Origin: Burkholderia sp. USMB20
GTDB taxonomy: Bacteria; Pseudomonadota; Gammaproteobacteria; Burkholderiales; Burkholderiaceae
Direction: 5' to 3'
Length of the DNA: 64,000 nucleotides
Assembly: GCF_000949135.2 (NCBI RefSeq)
Contig: NZ_JTAN02000010.1
Location: forward strand, 248,001-312,000
Part shown: positions 37,619 through 46,165 of the stretch, in pieces
Layout of the letters: each line of letters opens with the position of its first letter
Numbering within the stretch: position 1 is the stretch's first letter
The notes under the pieces: model-generated
What the model was told of the DNA's origin: nothing
The model's input: only the letters and a program-made list of their open reading frames with translations
The model's database searches: none
Translations under genes and position numbers: made by a program

Positions 37619-38374
37619 ATGAATATCGAAACGTCGACCGATCCGAGCCTGGATGCGGGCCATTCCGGGCCCGACTACGCCCGCCGCAATCCGCTGGAGA
37701 TCGGCGTGCAACTGCGCAACCTCGTGAACCGGGGCGACTTCCTGACCGTCCAGTACCCGGGCGGCCAGCTCGTCACGCGCCTGCTCGAGGTCGACGTCGG
37801 CGCGCGCACGTTCACGTTCGACTGGGGCGCGCTGTCCGAGCAGAACGCCGGCATCCTCGGCGCGTCGCATTGCACCTTCGCGGCCGCGCCGGAAGGCGTG
37901 CGCGTCGAATTCACCACGAATACGCCGCGCGAGACGCGCTACGAGGGGCTGCCCGCGTTCGTCGCCGATTTCCCCGACGTGCTGATGTGCATCCAGCGCC
38001 GCGAGTATTTCCGCGTCGATGCACCGATCGTCGATCCGTTCCTGTGCCGCGGCCGGTTGCCGGACGGCGAGGGCTTCATGTTCGAGGTGCATAACCTGTC
38101 GCTCGGCGGCGTCGGCCTGCGGACCGCCGACGAGCGCGTCGAGGCGCTCGATGTCGGCACGCTGCTGCCGGGCGTCGAGCTCGAGCTGAACGGCCACGGC
38201 AAGCTGTCGCTCGACCTGCAGCTCGTGTCGCAGCGTTCGACCCAGATGCCGAACGGCTCGCGCCGCTACCAGCTCGGCTTTCGCTTCATGTCGCTGCCGG
38301 GCAGCGCGGAGAACACGCTGCAGCGCCTGATCACGCAGCTCGAGATGAAGCGCCGCTCGCTCGCGCGGGCCTGA
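37619..38374 (+). CDS. ycgR: Flagellar brake protein YcgR (PilZ, c-di-GMP receptor)
   Basis: 251 residues. The N-terminal YcgR domain (about 20-120) is followed by a PilZ domain (about 128-245). The c-di-GMP site is seen as QRREYFRVD (RxxxR) near residue 124 and HNLSLGGVGLR near 160. Bound to c-di-GMP, YcgR contacts the motor/rotor to slow swimming. The FliA promoter places it in the late flagellar class, as in enterics. The start is the first ATG, MNIETSTDPS. Confidence 0.95.
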   Translation: MNIETSTDPSLDAGHSGPDYARRNPLEIGVQLRNLVNRGDFLTVQYPGGQLVTRLLEVDVGARTFTFDWGALSEQNAGILGASHCTFAAAPEGVRVEFTTNTPRETRYEGLPAFVADFPDVLMCIQRREYFRVDAPIVDPFLCRGRLPDGEGFMFEVHNLSLGGVGLRTADERVEALDVGTLLPGVELELNGHGKLSLDLQLVSQRSTQMPNGSRRYQLGFRFMSLPGSAENTLQRLITQLEMKRRSLARA

Positions 38375-38484
38375 CGCATCCGCTCGCGGCCCGGTTCTGG
38401 GCCGCTTTCGCACCGGCGCCGGCAGCGTGCGCCGGGCCGCTCGCCGGACGACGCGCATTCGCGCGTCGCGCACGCATTTTTCCC

Positions 38485-38511
38485 TCAATTTTTCCGATCC
38501 GCGGCCGTTAT
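38485..38511 (+). promoter_or_regulatory. FliA (sigma-28) promoter of flgK-flgL
   Basis: TCAATTTT (38485-38492, 6/8), 11 bases, GCCGTTAT (38504-38511). The -10 box is identical to the one at flgM. It lies 55 bases upstream of flgK. Confidence 0.82.
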
Positions 38512-38566
38512 ACCGGGAGTCACGCAACCCGGCGGCCGCAGCGCGGCCGGCTCATCAGGATCGCGC

Positions 38567-40549
38567 ATGTCCAACTCACTCATGAACCTCGGTGTCAGCG
38601 GCCTCAATGCCGCGCTCTGGGGCCTCACGACGACCGGCCAGAACATCAGCAACGCCGCGACGCCCGGCTATTCGGTCGAGCGCCCGGTCTATGCCGAGGC
38701 GAGCGGTCAGTACACGGCGAGCGGCTACATGCCGCAGGGCGTGAATACCGTCACCGTGCAGCGGCAGTACAGCCAGTACCTGAGCGACCAGCTGAACAGC
38801 GCGCAGTCGCAGGGCGGCTCGCTGTCGACGTGGTATTCGCTCGTCGCGCAGCTGAACAATTACGTCGGCAGCCCGACGGCCGGCATCTCGACCGGGATCA
38901 CGGGCTATTTCACCGGGCTGCAGAACGTCGCGAACAACGCGTCCGATCCGTCGGTACGGCAGACCGCGGTCAGCAACGCGCAAATCCTCGCGAACCAGCT
39001 CAACGCGGCCGGCCAGCAGTACGACGCGCTGCGCCAGAGCGTGAATACGCAGCTCACCGACACCGTGTCGCAGATCAACACGTACACCAAGCAGATCGCG
39101 CAGCTGAACCAGCAGATCTCGGCAGCGAGCAGCCAGGGGCAGCCGCCGAACCAGCTGATGGACCAGCGCGACCTCGCGGTGTCGAACCTGTCGAGCCTCG
39201 CCGGCGTGCAGGTGGTGCGCAACGACAGCGGCTACAGCGTGTTCCTCGCGGGCGGCCAGCCGCTCGTTCTTGCCGACAAGAGCTACCAGCTCGCGACCGT
39301 CACGTCGTCGTCCGATCCGAGCGAGCTGACCGTCGTGTCGCAGGGCATCGCCGGCGCGAACCCGCCGGGGCCGAACCAGGCGCTGCCCGATGCGTCGCTG
39401 TCGGGCGGCACGCTTGGCGGCCTGCTCGCGTTCCGCAGCCAGACGCTCGATCCCGCGCAGGCGCAGCTCGGCGCGCTCGCGACCAGCTTCGCCGCGCAGG
39501 TCAACGGGCAGAACGCGCTCGGCGTCGACCTGGCGGGCAATCCGGGCGGCAACCTGTTCACGGTGGCGAACCCGACCGTCTATTCGAACCAGGGCAATAC
39601 CGGCAACGCGGCGCTGTCCGTCTCGTTCGCCAACGCGTCGCAGCCGACGACGAGCGACTACACGCTGTCGTATGACGGCACGAACTACACGCTGACCGAC
39701 CGCGCGAGCGGGTCGGTGGTCGACCAGAAGGCGGGGCCGATGCCGGTCTCGCTCGGCGGGCTGAACTTCTCGTTCTCGTCCGGCGCGATGAATGCCGGCG
39801 ACCAGTTCACCGTGCTGCCGACGCGCGGCGCGCTGACGGGCTTCGGCCTCGCGACGACGAGCGGCTCGGCGATCGCGGCCGCGTCGCCGGTCGTCACGTC
39901 GGCGTCGAGCACCAACATCGGCACCGGCAAGATCGCGCTGAGCGGGGTGAGCTCCGGCTATCAGGTGCCGTCGACCAAGCTGACCTACGACGCGGCGACG
40001 CAGTCGCTGTCGGGCTTCCCGGTCGGTACCACGGTGACGATCCCGGGCACGCCGCCGACGTCGGTGACGATCAGCAATCCGACCGACCCCGTGCCGTACG
40101 ACCCGTCGACCGGCGCGGCGATGACGATGTCGGGCACGGCCGCCGGTGCGCTGAACGGCGTGACCGTCACGCTGTCTGGCACGCCGTCGGACGGCGATTC
40201 GTTCACGATCGGGCCGTACGCGGGCGGCACGAGCGACGGCAGCAACGCGCTCGCGCTGTCGCGGCTCGTCAACGCGAAGACCCTCGGCGGCGGCACGACG
40301 ACGCTCACGGGTGCCTATGCGAACTACGTGAACAACATCGGCAACGCGGCGAGCCAGCTCAAGTCGTCGAGTACCGCCCAGACGGCGCTGGTCGGCCAGA
40401 TCACGTCCGCGCAGCAGTCGGTGTCGGGCGTGAACCAGAACGAGGAAGCCGCGAACCTGATGCAGTACCAGCAGCTCTACCAGGCGAACGCGAAGGTGAT
40501 CCAGACGGCGGCTTCGCTGTTTCAGACCGTGCTGGGCCTGTTCAGCTGA
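38567..40549 (+). CDS. flgK: Flagellar hook-filament junction protein FlgK (HAP1)
   Basis: 660 residues. The N-terminal LMNLGVSGLNAALWGLTTTGQNISNAATPGYSVERPVY and the C-terminal GVNQNEEAANLMQYQQLYQANAKVIQTAASLFQTVLGLFS are the conserved D0/D1 ends. The middle is Ser/Thr/Gly-rich and longer than in E. coli (547 residues), a variable exposed domain. First junction layer after the hook; client of FlgN. Confidence 0.96.
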   Translation: MSNSLMNLGVSGLNAALWGLTTTGQNISNAATPGYSVERPVYAEASGQYTASGYMPQGVNTVTVQRQYSQYLSDQLNSAQSQGGSLSTWYSLVAQLNNYVGSPTAGISTGITGYFTGLQNVANNASDPSVRQTAVSNAQILANQLNAAGQQYDALRQSVNTQLTDTVSQINTYTKQIAQLNQQISAASSQGQPPNQLMDQRDLAVSNLSSLAGVQVVRNDSGYSVFLAGGQPLVLADKSYQLATVTSSSDPSELTVVSQGIAGANPPGPNQALPDASLSGGTLGGLLAFRSQTLDPAQAQLGALATSFAAQVNGQNALGVDLAGNPGGNLFTVANPTVYSNQGNTGNAALSVSFANASQPTTSDYTLSYDGTNYTLTDRASGSVVDQKAGPMPVSLGGLNFSFSSGAMNAGDQFTVLPTRGALTGFGLATTSGSAIAAASPVVTSASSTNIGTGKIALSGVSSGYQVPSTKLTYDAATQSLSGFPVGTTVTIPGTPPTSVTISNPTDPVPYDPSTGAAMTMSGTAAGALNGVTVTLSGTPSDGDSFTIGPYAGGTSDGSNALALSRLVNAKTLGGGTTTLTGAYANYVNNIGNAASQLKSSSTAQTALVGQITSAQQSVSGVNQNEEAANLMQYQQLYQANAKVIQTAASLFQTVLGLFS

Positions 40550-40572
40550 GCGGATTCGAGAGGATAGAAACG

Positions 40573-41811
40573 ATGCGGATTTCCACGACCCAGTTCTACC
40601 AGCTGAACGTCGGCCAGATGAACGATCAGCAGGCCCAGCTCGCGCAGCTCTACCAGCAGATCTCGAGCGGCGTGAGCCTGTCGACGCCGGCCGACAACCC
40701 GTTGGGCGCGGCGCAGGCCGTGCAGCTGTCGATGACGTCGGCCACGCTGTCGCAGTACGCGGCGAACCAGAGCACGGCGCTCGCGTCGCTGCAGGCCGAG
40801 GACCAGGCGCTGCAGAGCGTCGGCAACGTACTCGGCAGCGTCCAGTCGACGATCGTGCGCGCCGGCGACGGTTCGCTCGCCGACAATAACCGCGCAGCGC
40901 TCGCGGCGCAGCTCGAGGGCTACCGCGACCAGCTGGTGTCGCTCGCGAACTCGACCGACGGCGCGGGCAACTACCTGTTCGCCGGCTACCAGAATTCTAC
41001 GGCGCCGTTCACGAAGGACGCCGCCGGCAGCATCAGCTATGTCGGCGATACGGGCACGCGCACCGTGCAGATCGACGATTCGCGCAGCGTGCCGCAGGGC
41101 GACTCGGGCCTCTCGGTGTTCATGTCGGTGCAGGCGCTGGGCAACTCGCCCGTCCAGGCGGCCGGCGCGGCCAACACCGGCACGGCCACCATCGGCAACG
41201 TCACGGTGACGGATCCGTCGGCCGCGACCAACGGCCATCAGTTCACGATCACCTTCGGCGGCACCGCGGCCGCGCCGACCTACACGGTGACCGACAACTC
41301 GATTTCGCCCCCGACGCCCGGGCCCGCGCAGGCCTATACGTCGGGCGCCGCGATCGCGCTCGGCAACGGGATGAAGGTCGCCGTGTCGGGCACGCCGTCG
41401 CCCACCGACACCTTTTCGGTCACGCCCGCACCGCAGGCGAGCGGGGTCGACGTGTTCTCGACGCTCGATTCGATGATCACGGCGTTGAAGACGCCCGTCG
41501 CCGGCAATCCGACGGCGACCGCCGCGCTGTCGAACACGCTGAGCACGGCCGCGACGAAGATCGGCAACTCGATGCGCAACGTCACGACCGTGCTGGCGTC
41601 GGTCGGCGGCCGCGAGCAGGAGGTCAAGGCGATGCAGACCGTCAACCAGACCGCGGCGCTGCAGACGACCAGCAACCTGTCGGACCTGACGAGCGCCAAC
41701 ATGGTCACGACCATCAGCCAGTACCTGCAGGTGCAGAACGCGCTGAGCGGCGCGCAGAAGGCCTACGCGCAGCTGCAGAACATGTCGCTGTTCCAGTACA
41801 TCAATCCGTGA
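40573..41811 (+). CDS. flgL: Flagellar hook-filament junction protein FlgL (HAP3)
   Basis: 412 residues. MRISTTQFYQLNVGQMNDQQAQLAQLYQQISSGVSLSTPADNPLGAAQAVQL is the flagellin-like N-terminal start of FlgL, and DLTSANMVTTISQYLQVQNALSGAQKAYAQLQNMSLFQYI the matching C-terminal helix. It joins FlgK to flagellin. It is 23 bases after flgK, cotranscribed, and a FlgN client. Confidence 0.96.
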   Translation: MRISTTQFYQLNVGQMNDQQAQLAQLYQQISSGVSLSTPADNPLGAAQAVQLSMTSATLSQYAANQSTALASLQAEDQALQSVGNVLGSVQSTIVRAGDGSLADNNRAALAAQLEGYRDQLVSLANSTDGAGNYLFAGYQNSTAPFTKDAAGSISYVGDTGTRTVQIDDSRSVPQGDSGLSVFMSVQALGNSPVQAAGAANTGTATIGNVTVTDPSAATNGHQFTITFGGTAAAPTYTVTDNSISPPTPGPAQAYTSGAAIALGNGMKVAVSGTPSPTDTFSVTPAPQASGVDVFSTLDSMITALKTPVAGNPTATAALSNTLSTAATKIGNSMRNVTTVLASVGGREQEVKAMQTVNQTAALQTTSNLSDLTSANMVTTISQYLQVQNALSGAQKAYAQLQNMSLFQYINP

Positions 41812-41830
41812 TCCGCGTGGCGTCCGCTGC

Positions 41831-41852
41831 GATGTGAGCGCCCGCTCACATC
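41831..41852. promoter_or_regulatory. Perfect palindrome between flgL and the nucleobase permease
   Basis: GATGTGAGCG (41831-41840), two C, CGCTCACATC (41843-41852). It lies 20 bases after flgL and has no T tract. It could be a hairpin ending flgKL mRNA or an operator for the following permease; half-sites resemble lac-type operators (tgtgagcg). Confidence 0.55.
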
Positions 41853-42044
41853 GGGCGGTGCGCCGGCCGGCCGCCGCCGATGCGGTCGCGCAGCGCCGAT
41901 TCCCGCGCCGATGCCCGCCCGGCAGGCACGCCCGCCGCCCCGGCGGTTCGCGCTTGCCAGCCCCATTTCCGCTCCGTAAACTCGCGCCAGATTCCAGACC
42001 GGCGCACCGTCCCGCAGCCGGCGTACGACAGGAGCCCTTTCCCC

Positions 42045-43352
42045 ATGTCCGATTCCTACTTCCCGCGCTGGCGGGTGCAACCGACCGGCGCGGTCTCGCG
42101 CGTGGTCGGCCCCGACGAACGCCTCGCGTGGCCGCAGATGGTCGCGATGGGCGTGCAGCACGTCGTCGCGATGTTCGGCTCGACCGTGCTCGCACCGCTG
42201 CTGATGGGCTTCGACCCGAACCTGTGCATCTTCATGTCGGGTATCGGCACGCTGCTGTTCTTCGTGCTGGTCGGCGGCCGCGTGCCGAGCTACCTCGGCT
42301 CGAGCTTCGCGTTCATCGGCCTCGTGATCGCGGTGACGGGCTACGGCGGCAGCGGCCCGAACCCGAACATCCCGGTCGCGCTCGGCGGGATCGTCGCGTG
42401 CGGCGTCGTGTACGTCGCGCTCGGCGCGCTGGTGCAGGCCATCGGCACGCGCTGGATCGAGACGCTGATGCCGCCCGTCGTCACCGGCGCGGTGGTCGCG
42501 GTGATCGGGCTGAACCTCGCGCCGATCGCGGTCAAGGGCGTGTCGGCATCGACCTTCGACTCGGTGATGGCGCTCGTCACGGTGCTGTGCGTCGGCGGCG
42601 TCGCGGTGTTCGCGCGCGGGATGATGCAGCGCCTGCTGATCCTCGTCGGGCTGGTGATCGCCTACGTGATCTATGCGATCGCGACCAACGGGATGGGCCT
42701 CGGCAAGCCGGTCGATTTCGCGATCGTCGCGCATGCCGCGTGGTTCGGCGTGCCGAGCTTCCGCGCGCCGGTGTTCGATCCGCACGCGATGCTGATGCTC
42801 GCGCCGGTCGCGGTGATCCTGGTCGCGGAGAACCTCGGCCACATCAAGGCCGTCAGCGCGATGACGGGCACCAACCTCGATCGCTACGTCGGTCGTGCGT
42901 TCATCGGCGACGGGCTCGCGACGATCGTGTCGGGCAGCGTCGGCGGCACCGGCGTGACCACCTATGCGGAGAACATCGGCGTGATGGCCGTCACGCGGAT
43001 CTATTCGACGCTCGTGTTCGCGGTCGCCGCGCTGATCGCGATCGGGCTGGGCTTCTCGCCGAAGTTCGGCGCGGTGATCCAGACGATTCCGGGCCCGGTG
43101 CTCGGCGGCGTGTCGATCGTCGTGTTCGGGCTGATCGCGGTGACGGGCGCGCGGATCTGGGTCGTCAACAAGGTCGACTTCTCCGACAACCGCAACCTGA
43201 TCGTCGCGGCCGTCACGCTGGTGCTCGGCGCCGGCGACTTCTCGCTGAAGATCGGCGGCTTCGGGCTCGGCGGGATCGGCACCGCGACTTTCGGCGCGAT
43301 CATCCTGTACGCGATCCTGCGCAAGGAAAAGGAGCCGGGGCCGGTGGTGTGA
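42045..43352 (+). CDS. Uracil/xanthine permease (NCS2 family)
   Basis: 435 residues from ATG at 42045 (MSDSYFPRWRVQPTG), with an AGGAG ribosome site. It has about 14 hydrophobic segments. QMVAMGVQHVVAMFGSTVLAPLL, SSFAFIGLVIA, LVAENLGHIKAVSAMTGTNLDRYVGRAFIGDGLATIVSGSVGGTGVTTYAENIG (the NCS2 signature with the conserved Glu) and the C-terminal IGGFGLGGIGTATFGAII match UraA. Proton-coupled nucleobase uptake, most likely uracil. Confidence 0.93.
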   Translation: MSDSYFPRWRVQPTGAVSRVVGPDERLAWPQMVAMGVQHVVAMFGSTVLAPLLMGFDPNLCIFMSGIGTLLFFVLVGGRVPSYLGSSFAFIGLVIAVTGYGGSGPNPNIPVALGGIVACGVVYVALGALVQAIGTRWIETLMPPVVTGAVVAVIGLNLAPIAVKGVSASTFDSVMALVTVLCVGGVAVFARGMMQRLLILVGLVIAYVIYAIATNGMGLGKPVDFAIVAHAAWFGVPSFRAPVFDPHAMLMLAPVAVILVAENLGHIKAVSAMTGTNLDRYVGRAFIGDGLATIVSGSVGGTGVTTYAENIGVMAVTRIYSTLVFAVAALIAIGLGFSPKFGAVIQTIPGPVLGGVSIVVFGLIAVTGARIWVVNKVDFSDNRNLIVAAVTLVLGAGDFSLKIGGFGLGGIGTATFGAIILYAILRKEKEPGPVV

Positions 43353-43987
43353 GCCGCGGCGCCGGCGGCAATGCCCGCGCGAACGGCGCGGATGATCGTC
43401 GTAGCGCGCGCGCGCCGGGGCTGCGGATTTCGCTTACCGGATCGCGGTGTCGTGACGTCGTGTGCTGTTGCGGACCGTGTCGGCGCAGCGGATCTCGACG
43501 GTGCGAAGTCGCGCCGTCGGCATCAGCGGGTGCGCAACAGCGGCAGTGATGCAGGACAGCAGCCGTGTGACGGCCGATATGAGTTTCGACATGATTTCCC
43601 CCGACCCGCTGGATGAATGTTTGTCACCTGCATCGGGTCGTTCGCCCGTGCAGGGTTCGTCGTCTGCACGGCTGCATCAGCAAGCAACGGGCCAGCACGC
43701 GGACTTTCGCGCAGACAGGGGCTCGGCGGGGGCCGCGTGACGCCGGTGCAAGGTGGCGCACGCGAAAATGTTTCAGCGCTGAAACGTGCGGCGGTGGGCC
43801 GGTCGGCCGCATGCCAGGCCTTACGTGCGGTGGCGCGCACGACGGGGAAACGCAGGGGCGCGCGACATCGATTCCGCAGGGGAATCGCGGGCGTTGCGCG
43901 CGGATCGGTTTCATTCCTGCAACGCGGACGGGGACGTGAGGTGGCACGCCGCGTCGTTTCGATCGGGTAGCGGCGACGCGGCGCGCG
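43353..43987. other. Intergenic region without recognisable gene
   Basis: 635 bases between the permease and the end of the LysR gene (convergent). Several frames are open on both strands, as expected at this GC content, but none has a recognisable family, ribosome site or compositional support. The one distinct object is a perfect 16-bp palindrome at 43770-43785. Confidence 0.55.
43770..43785. promoter_or_regulatory. Orphan 16-bp perfect palindrome
   Basis: GTTTCAGCGCTGAAAC, symmetric without spacer, in an otherwise featureless region. It looks like a dimer-binding operator, but no promoter or gene start lies next to it. Confidence 0.45.
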
Positions 43988-44872
43988 TCATCCGTTCGCA
44001 TTCCCCAGCGCTTCCAGCCACGCGCAGAACTGCGCGACCAGCGGATCGTCGGCCGGCGTGCCCGGCGCGATCCACCAGTAGCTGCGTGTCGCGATGCGCG
44101 GCCCGTCGAGCGGCATCACGAGACGCCCGCTCGCGAGCTCGTCGTCGATCAGCGGCAGCGGGCCGAGCGCGACGCCCAGCCCGTCGACGGCCGCCTGCAG
44201 CGCCAGGTAGAAGTGGTCGAACGACTGCCGCTTGCGCCCCTTCATCGTCACGCCGGCCGCCGCGAACCAGTCGCGCCAGCCTTCCGGCCGCGTGTCCGAA
44301 TGCAGCAGCACGTGCCGCGCGAGATCGTCCGCGCGGGCGATCGGCGCGCGCTTGAGCAGCGCGGGGCTGCAGACCGGAATCACGCTTTCGTCGAGGAAGT
44401 GGCCGCTCGTGCAGTTCGGCCAGTGGCCGGGGCCGCGGCGGATCGCGACGTCGAAACCGTCGAGCGCATCGAGCGGCGCGTTCGACGTGGACAGCTTCAG
44501 CTCGACGTTCGGCACGTCGCGCTGGAACCGCGACAGGCGCGGCAGCAGCCATTTCATCGCGAAGGTCGGCAGCGCATTGATGCGCAGCACGCGCGCGGCC
44601 CCGGTGTTGCGCAACTGCTCGGTGGCGAGCGCGATGCTGTCGAACGCGGCGCGGACGGTATCCAGATAGCGGCGGCCTTCGTCGGTGAGCTTCACGCGCT
44701 TGCCGTAGCGGTGGAACACCGGCTTGCCGAGCCACGCCTCGAACCCGGCGATCTGCCGGCTGATGGCACCATGAGTCACATGCAGCTCGTCGCCGGCGGC
44801 GCTGAAGCTTTCATGTCGTGCCGCTGCTTCAAAGGCCCGAAGCGCGGAAAAGGGCGGGAGATCGCGTGCCAT
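43988..44872 (-). CDS. LysR-family transcriptional regulator (GcvA-like)
   Basis: 294 residues. The HTH is at residues 8-65: ALRAFEAAARHESFSAAGDELHVTHGAISRQIAGFEAWLGKPVFHR, the LysR signature. The effector domain starts LRINALPTFAMKWLLPRLSRFQ, as in the GcvA subgroup. It is divergent from the chromate-transporter pair, with an 84-base gap that holds a symmetric 21-bp site starting 2 bases from this start codon, suggesting autoregulation and control of the pair. Confidence 0.93.
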   Translation of the reverse strand: MARDLPPFSALRAFEAAARHESFSAAGDELHVTHGAISRQIAGFEAWLGKPVFHRYGKRVKLTDEGRRYLDTVRAAFDSIALATEQLRNTGAARVLRINALPTFAMKWLLPRLSRFQRDVPNVELKLSTSNAPLDALDGFDVAIRRGPGHWPNCTSGHFLDESVIPVCSPALLKRAPIARADDLARHVLLHSDTRPEGWRDWFAAAGVTMKGRKRQSFDHFYLALQAAVDGLGVALGPLPLIDDELASGRLVMPLDGPRIATRSYWWIAPGTPADDPLVAQFCAWLEALGNANG

Positions 44873-44873
44873 G

Positions 44874-44894
44874 CTTGTGATTCTAGATCACAAG
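44874..44894. promoter_or_regulatory. LysR-type operator between lysR gene and chrA pair
   Basis: CTTGTGAT (44874-44881), five bases, ATCACAAG (44887-44894): a perfect 8-bp dyad in the divergent promoter region. It contains T-N11-A pairs typical of LysR boxes. It also resembles a CRP site but has a 7-base spacer between TGTGA and TCACA instead of 6. Confidence 0.65.
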
Positions 44895-44956
44895 GACGCG
44901 CCGATAAAATCGTTTTGCCGGCGTGCCGCACGGCGGTAACCTCGGGGCATCGTTTG

Positions 44957-45583
44957 ATGAAGAGCCCCATGCAATCCGTTTCTCCGCCGCCTGCCGCGTC
45001 CCCACCTCGTGTCGGCCTCGCCGAGCTGTTCACCGGCTTCCTGTCGCTCGGCCTGATGTCGTTCGGCGGCGCGCTGCCGTTCGCGCGGCGCACGATCGTC
45101 GACGACCGCAAATGGCTCACCGCCGACGAATTCACCGATCTGCTCGGGCTGTGCCAGTTCCTGCCGGGCGGCAACGTGATCAACCTGTCGGTCGCCGTCG
45201 GCATGCGCTTTCGCGGCGTCGCGGGCGCGTTCGCCGGCATTCTCGGGCTGATCGCGGGCCCGACGCTCGTGGTCGTCGGGCTCGGTGTGCTGTATGCGAA
45301 GACGCAGGGCGATCCGCGCGTGCAGCACCTGTTCGGCGGGCTCGCCGCCGCGGCAGCGGGCCTGCTCGTCGCGATGGCCGTGAAGGTCGCGAAGCCGCTG
45401 CTGCACGCGCCGCGCACCGCGGCCGGCATCGCGGCCCTCGCATTCGCCGCGATCGCGGTGCTGCGCATCCCGCTCCTGAGCGCGATGCTGGTGCTGACGC
45501 CCGTGAGCATCTGGCTCGCGTCGCGGCGCCGCGAGACGCCGGCACCGCAGCGCGCGACCGTGCGCGACGGAGGCCGGTCATGA
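44957..45583 (+). CDS. Chromate transporter, ChrA-like subunit 1 (short form)
   Basis: 208 residues from ATG at 44957 (alternative ATG 44969). One ChrA domain: LAELFTGFLSLGLMSFGGALPFARRTIVDDRKWLTADEFTDLLGLCQFLPGGNVINLSVAVG holds the FGG and PGP/PGG motifs of the family. With the next gene it forms a short-chain (two-protein) chromate transporter in which the two halves have opposite topology. Substrates other than chromate are possible. Four-base overlap with the next gene. Confidence 0.9.
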   Translation: MKSPMQSVSPPPAASPPRVGLAELFTGFLSLGLMSFGGALPFARRTIVDDRKWLTADEFTDLLGLCQFLPGGNVINLSVAVGMRFRGVAGAFAGILGLIAGPTLVVVGLGVLYAKTQGDPRVQHLFGGLAAAAAGLLVAMAVKVAKPLLHAPRTAAGIAALAFAAIAVLRIPLLSAMLVLTPVSIWLASRRRETPAPQRATVRDGGRS

Positions 45584-46107
45584 ACGACACGCTGATCGCG
45601 ATCGCGACGATCTTCAGCCAGCTGTCGCTGCTCGCATTCGGCGGCGGCAACACGATCCTGCCGGAGATGCAGCGGCAGGTCGTCGACGTGCACCACTGGA
45701 TGAGCGCGCACGCGTTCACAGCGCTGTTCGCGCTCGCGCAGGCCGCGCCGGGGCCGAACATGATGATCGTGCCGCTGGTCGGCTGGCATGTGGCCGGCTG
45801 GGCCGGGCTGCTGGTCGCATCGATCGCGAAGTTCGGGCCGTCGTCGATCGTCACGGTGCTCGCGCTGCACGCGTGGGAACGCTTTCGCGACCGGCCGTGG
45901 CGCCGCTACGTGCAACAGGGGCTGATGCCGGTCACGGCCGGACTCGTCGCGGCCAGCGCGGTGCTGATCTCGGAAGCGTCGAACCGCACCGCGATCCAGT
46001 GGGGCATCACCGCCGCATGCGCGGTGCTCGCGTGGCGCACGCGTATCCATCCGCTGTGGCTGCTCGCGGCCGGCGCGCTGATCGGGCTCACCGGCATCGG
46101 CCAGTGA
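45580..46107 (+). CDS. Chromate transporter, ChrA-like subunit 2 (short form)
   Basis: 175 residues from ATG at 45580. IFSQLSLLAFGGGNTILPEMQRQVVDVHHWMSAHAFTALFALAQAAPGPNMMIVPLVGWH carries the FGGG and QAAPGPN motifs of the second half of ChrA. It has about five to six membrane segments. It is translationally coupled to subunit 1 and probably acts as a heterodimer under the divergent LysR regulator. Confidence 0.9.
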   Translation: MNDTLIAIATIFSQLSLLAFGGGNTILPEMQRQVVDVHHWMSAHAFTALFALAQAAPGPNMMIVPLVGWHVAGWAGLLVASIAKFGPSSIVTVLALHAWERFRDRPWRRYVQQGLMPVTAGLVAASAVLISEASNRTAIQWGITAACAVLAWRTRIHPLWLLAAGALIGLTGIGQ

Positions 46108-46165
46108 GCGGCGCACAACCGGCGTCCCGTGCGCGATACTGGCGCGACTCTTCACGGGAGGCTTG

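Noticed and set aside
43371-43970. Small genes in the gap after the nucleobase permease
   Set aside because: Overlapping frames on both strands with no ribosome site, family or compositional support.
44874-44894. CRP binding site
   Set aside because: The spacer between TGTGA and TCACA is 7 instead of 6 bases; a LysR-type site fits better next to the LysR gene.
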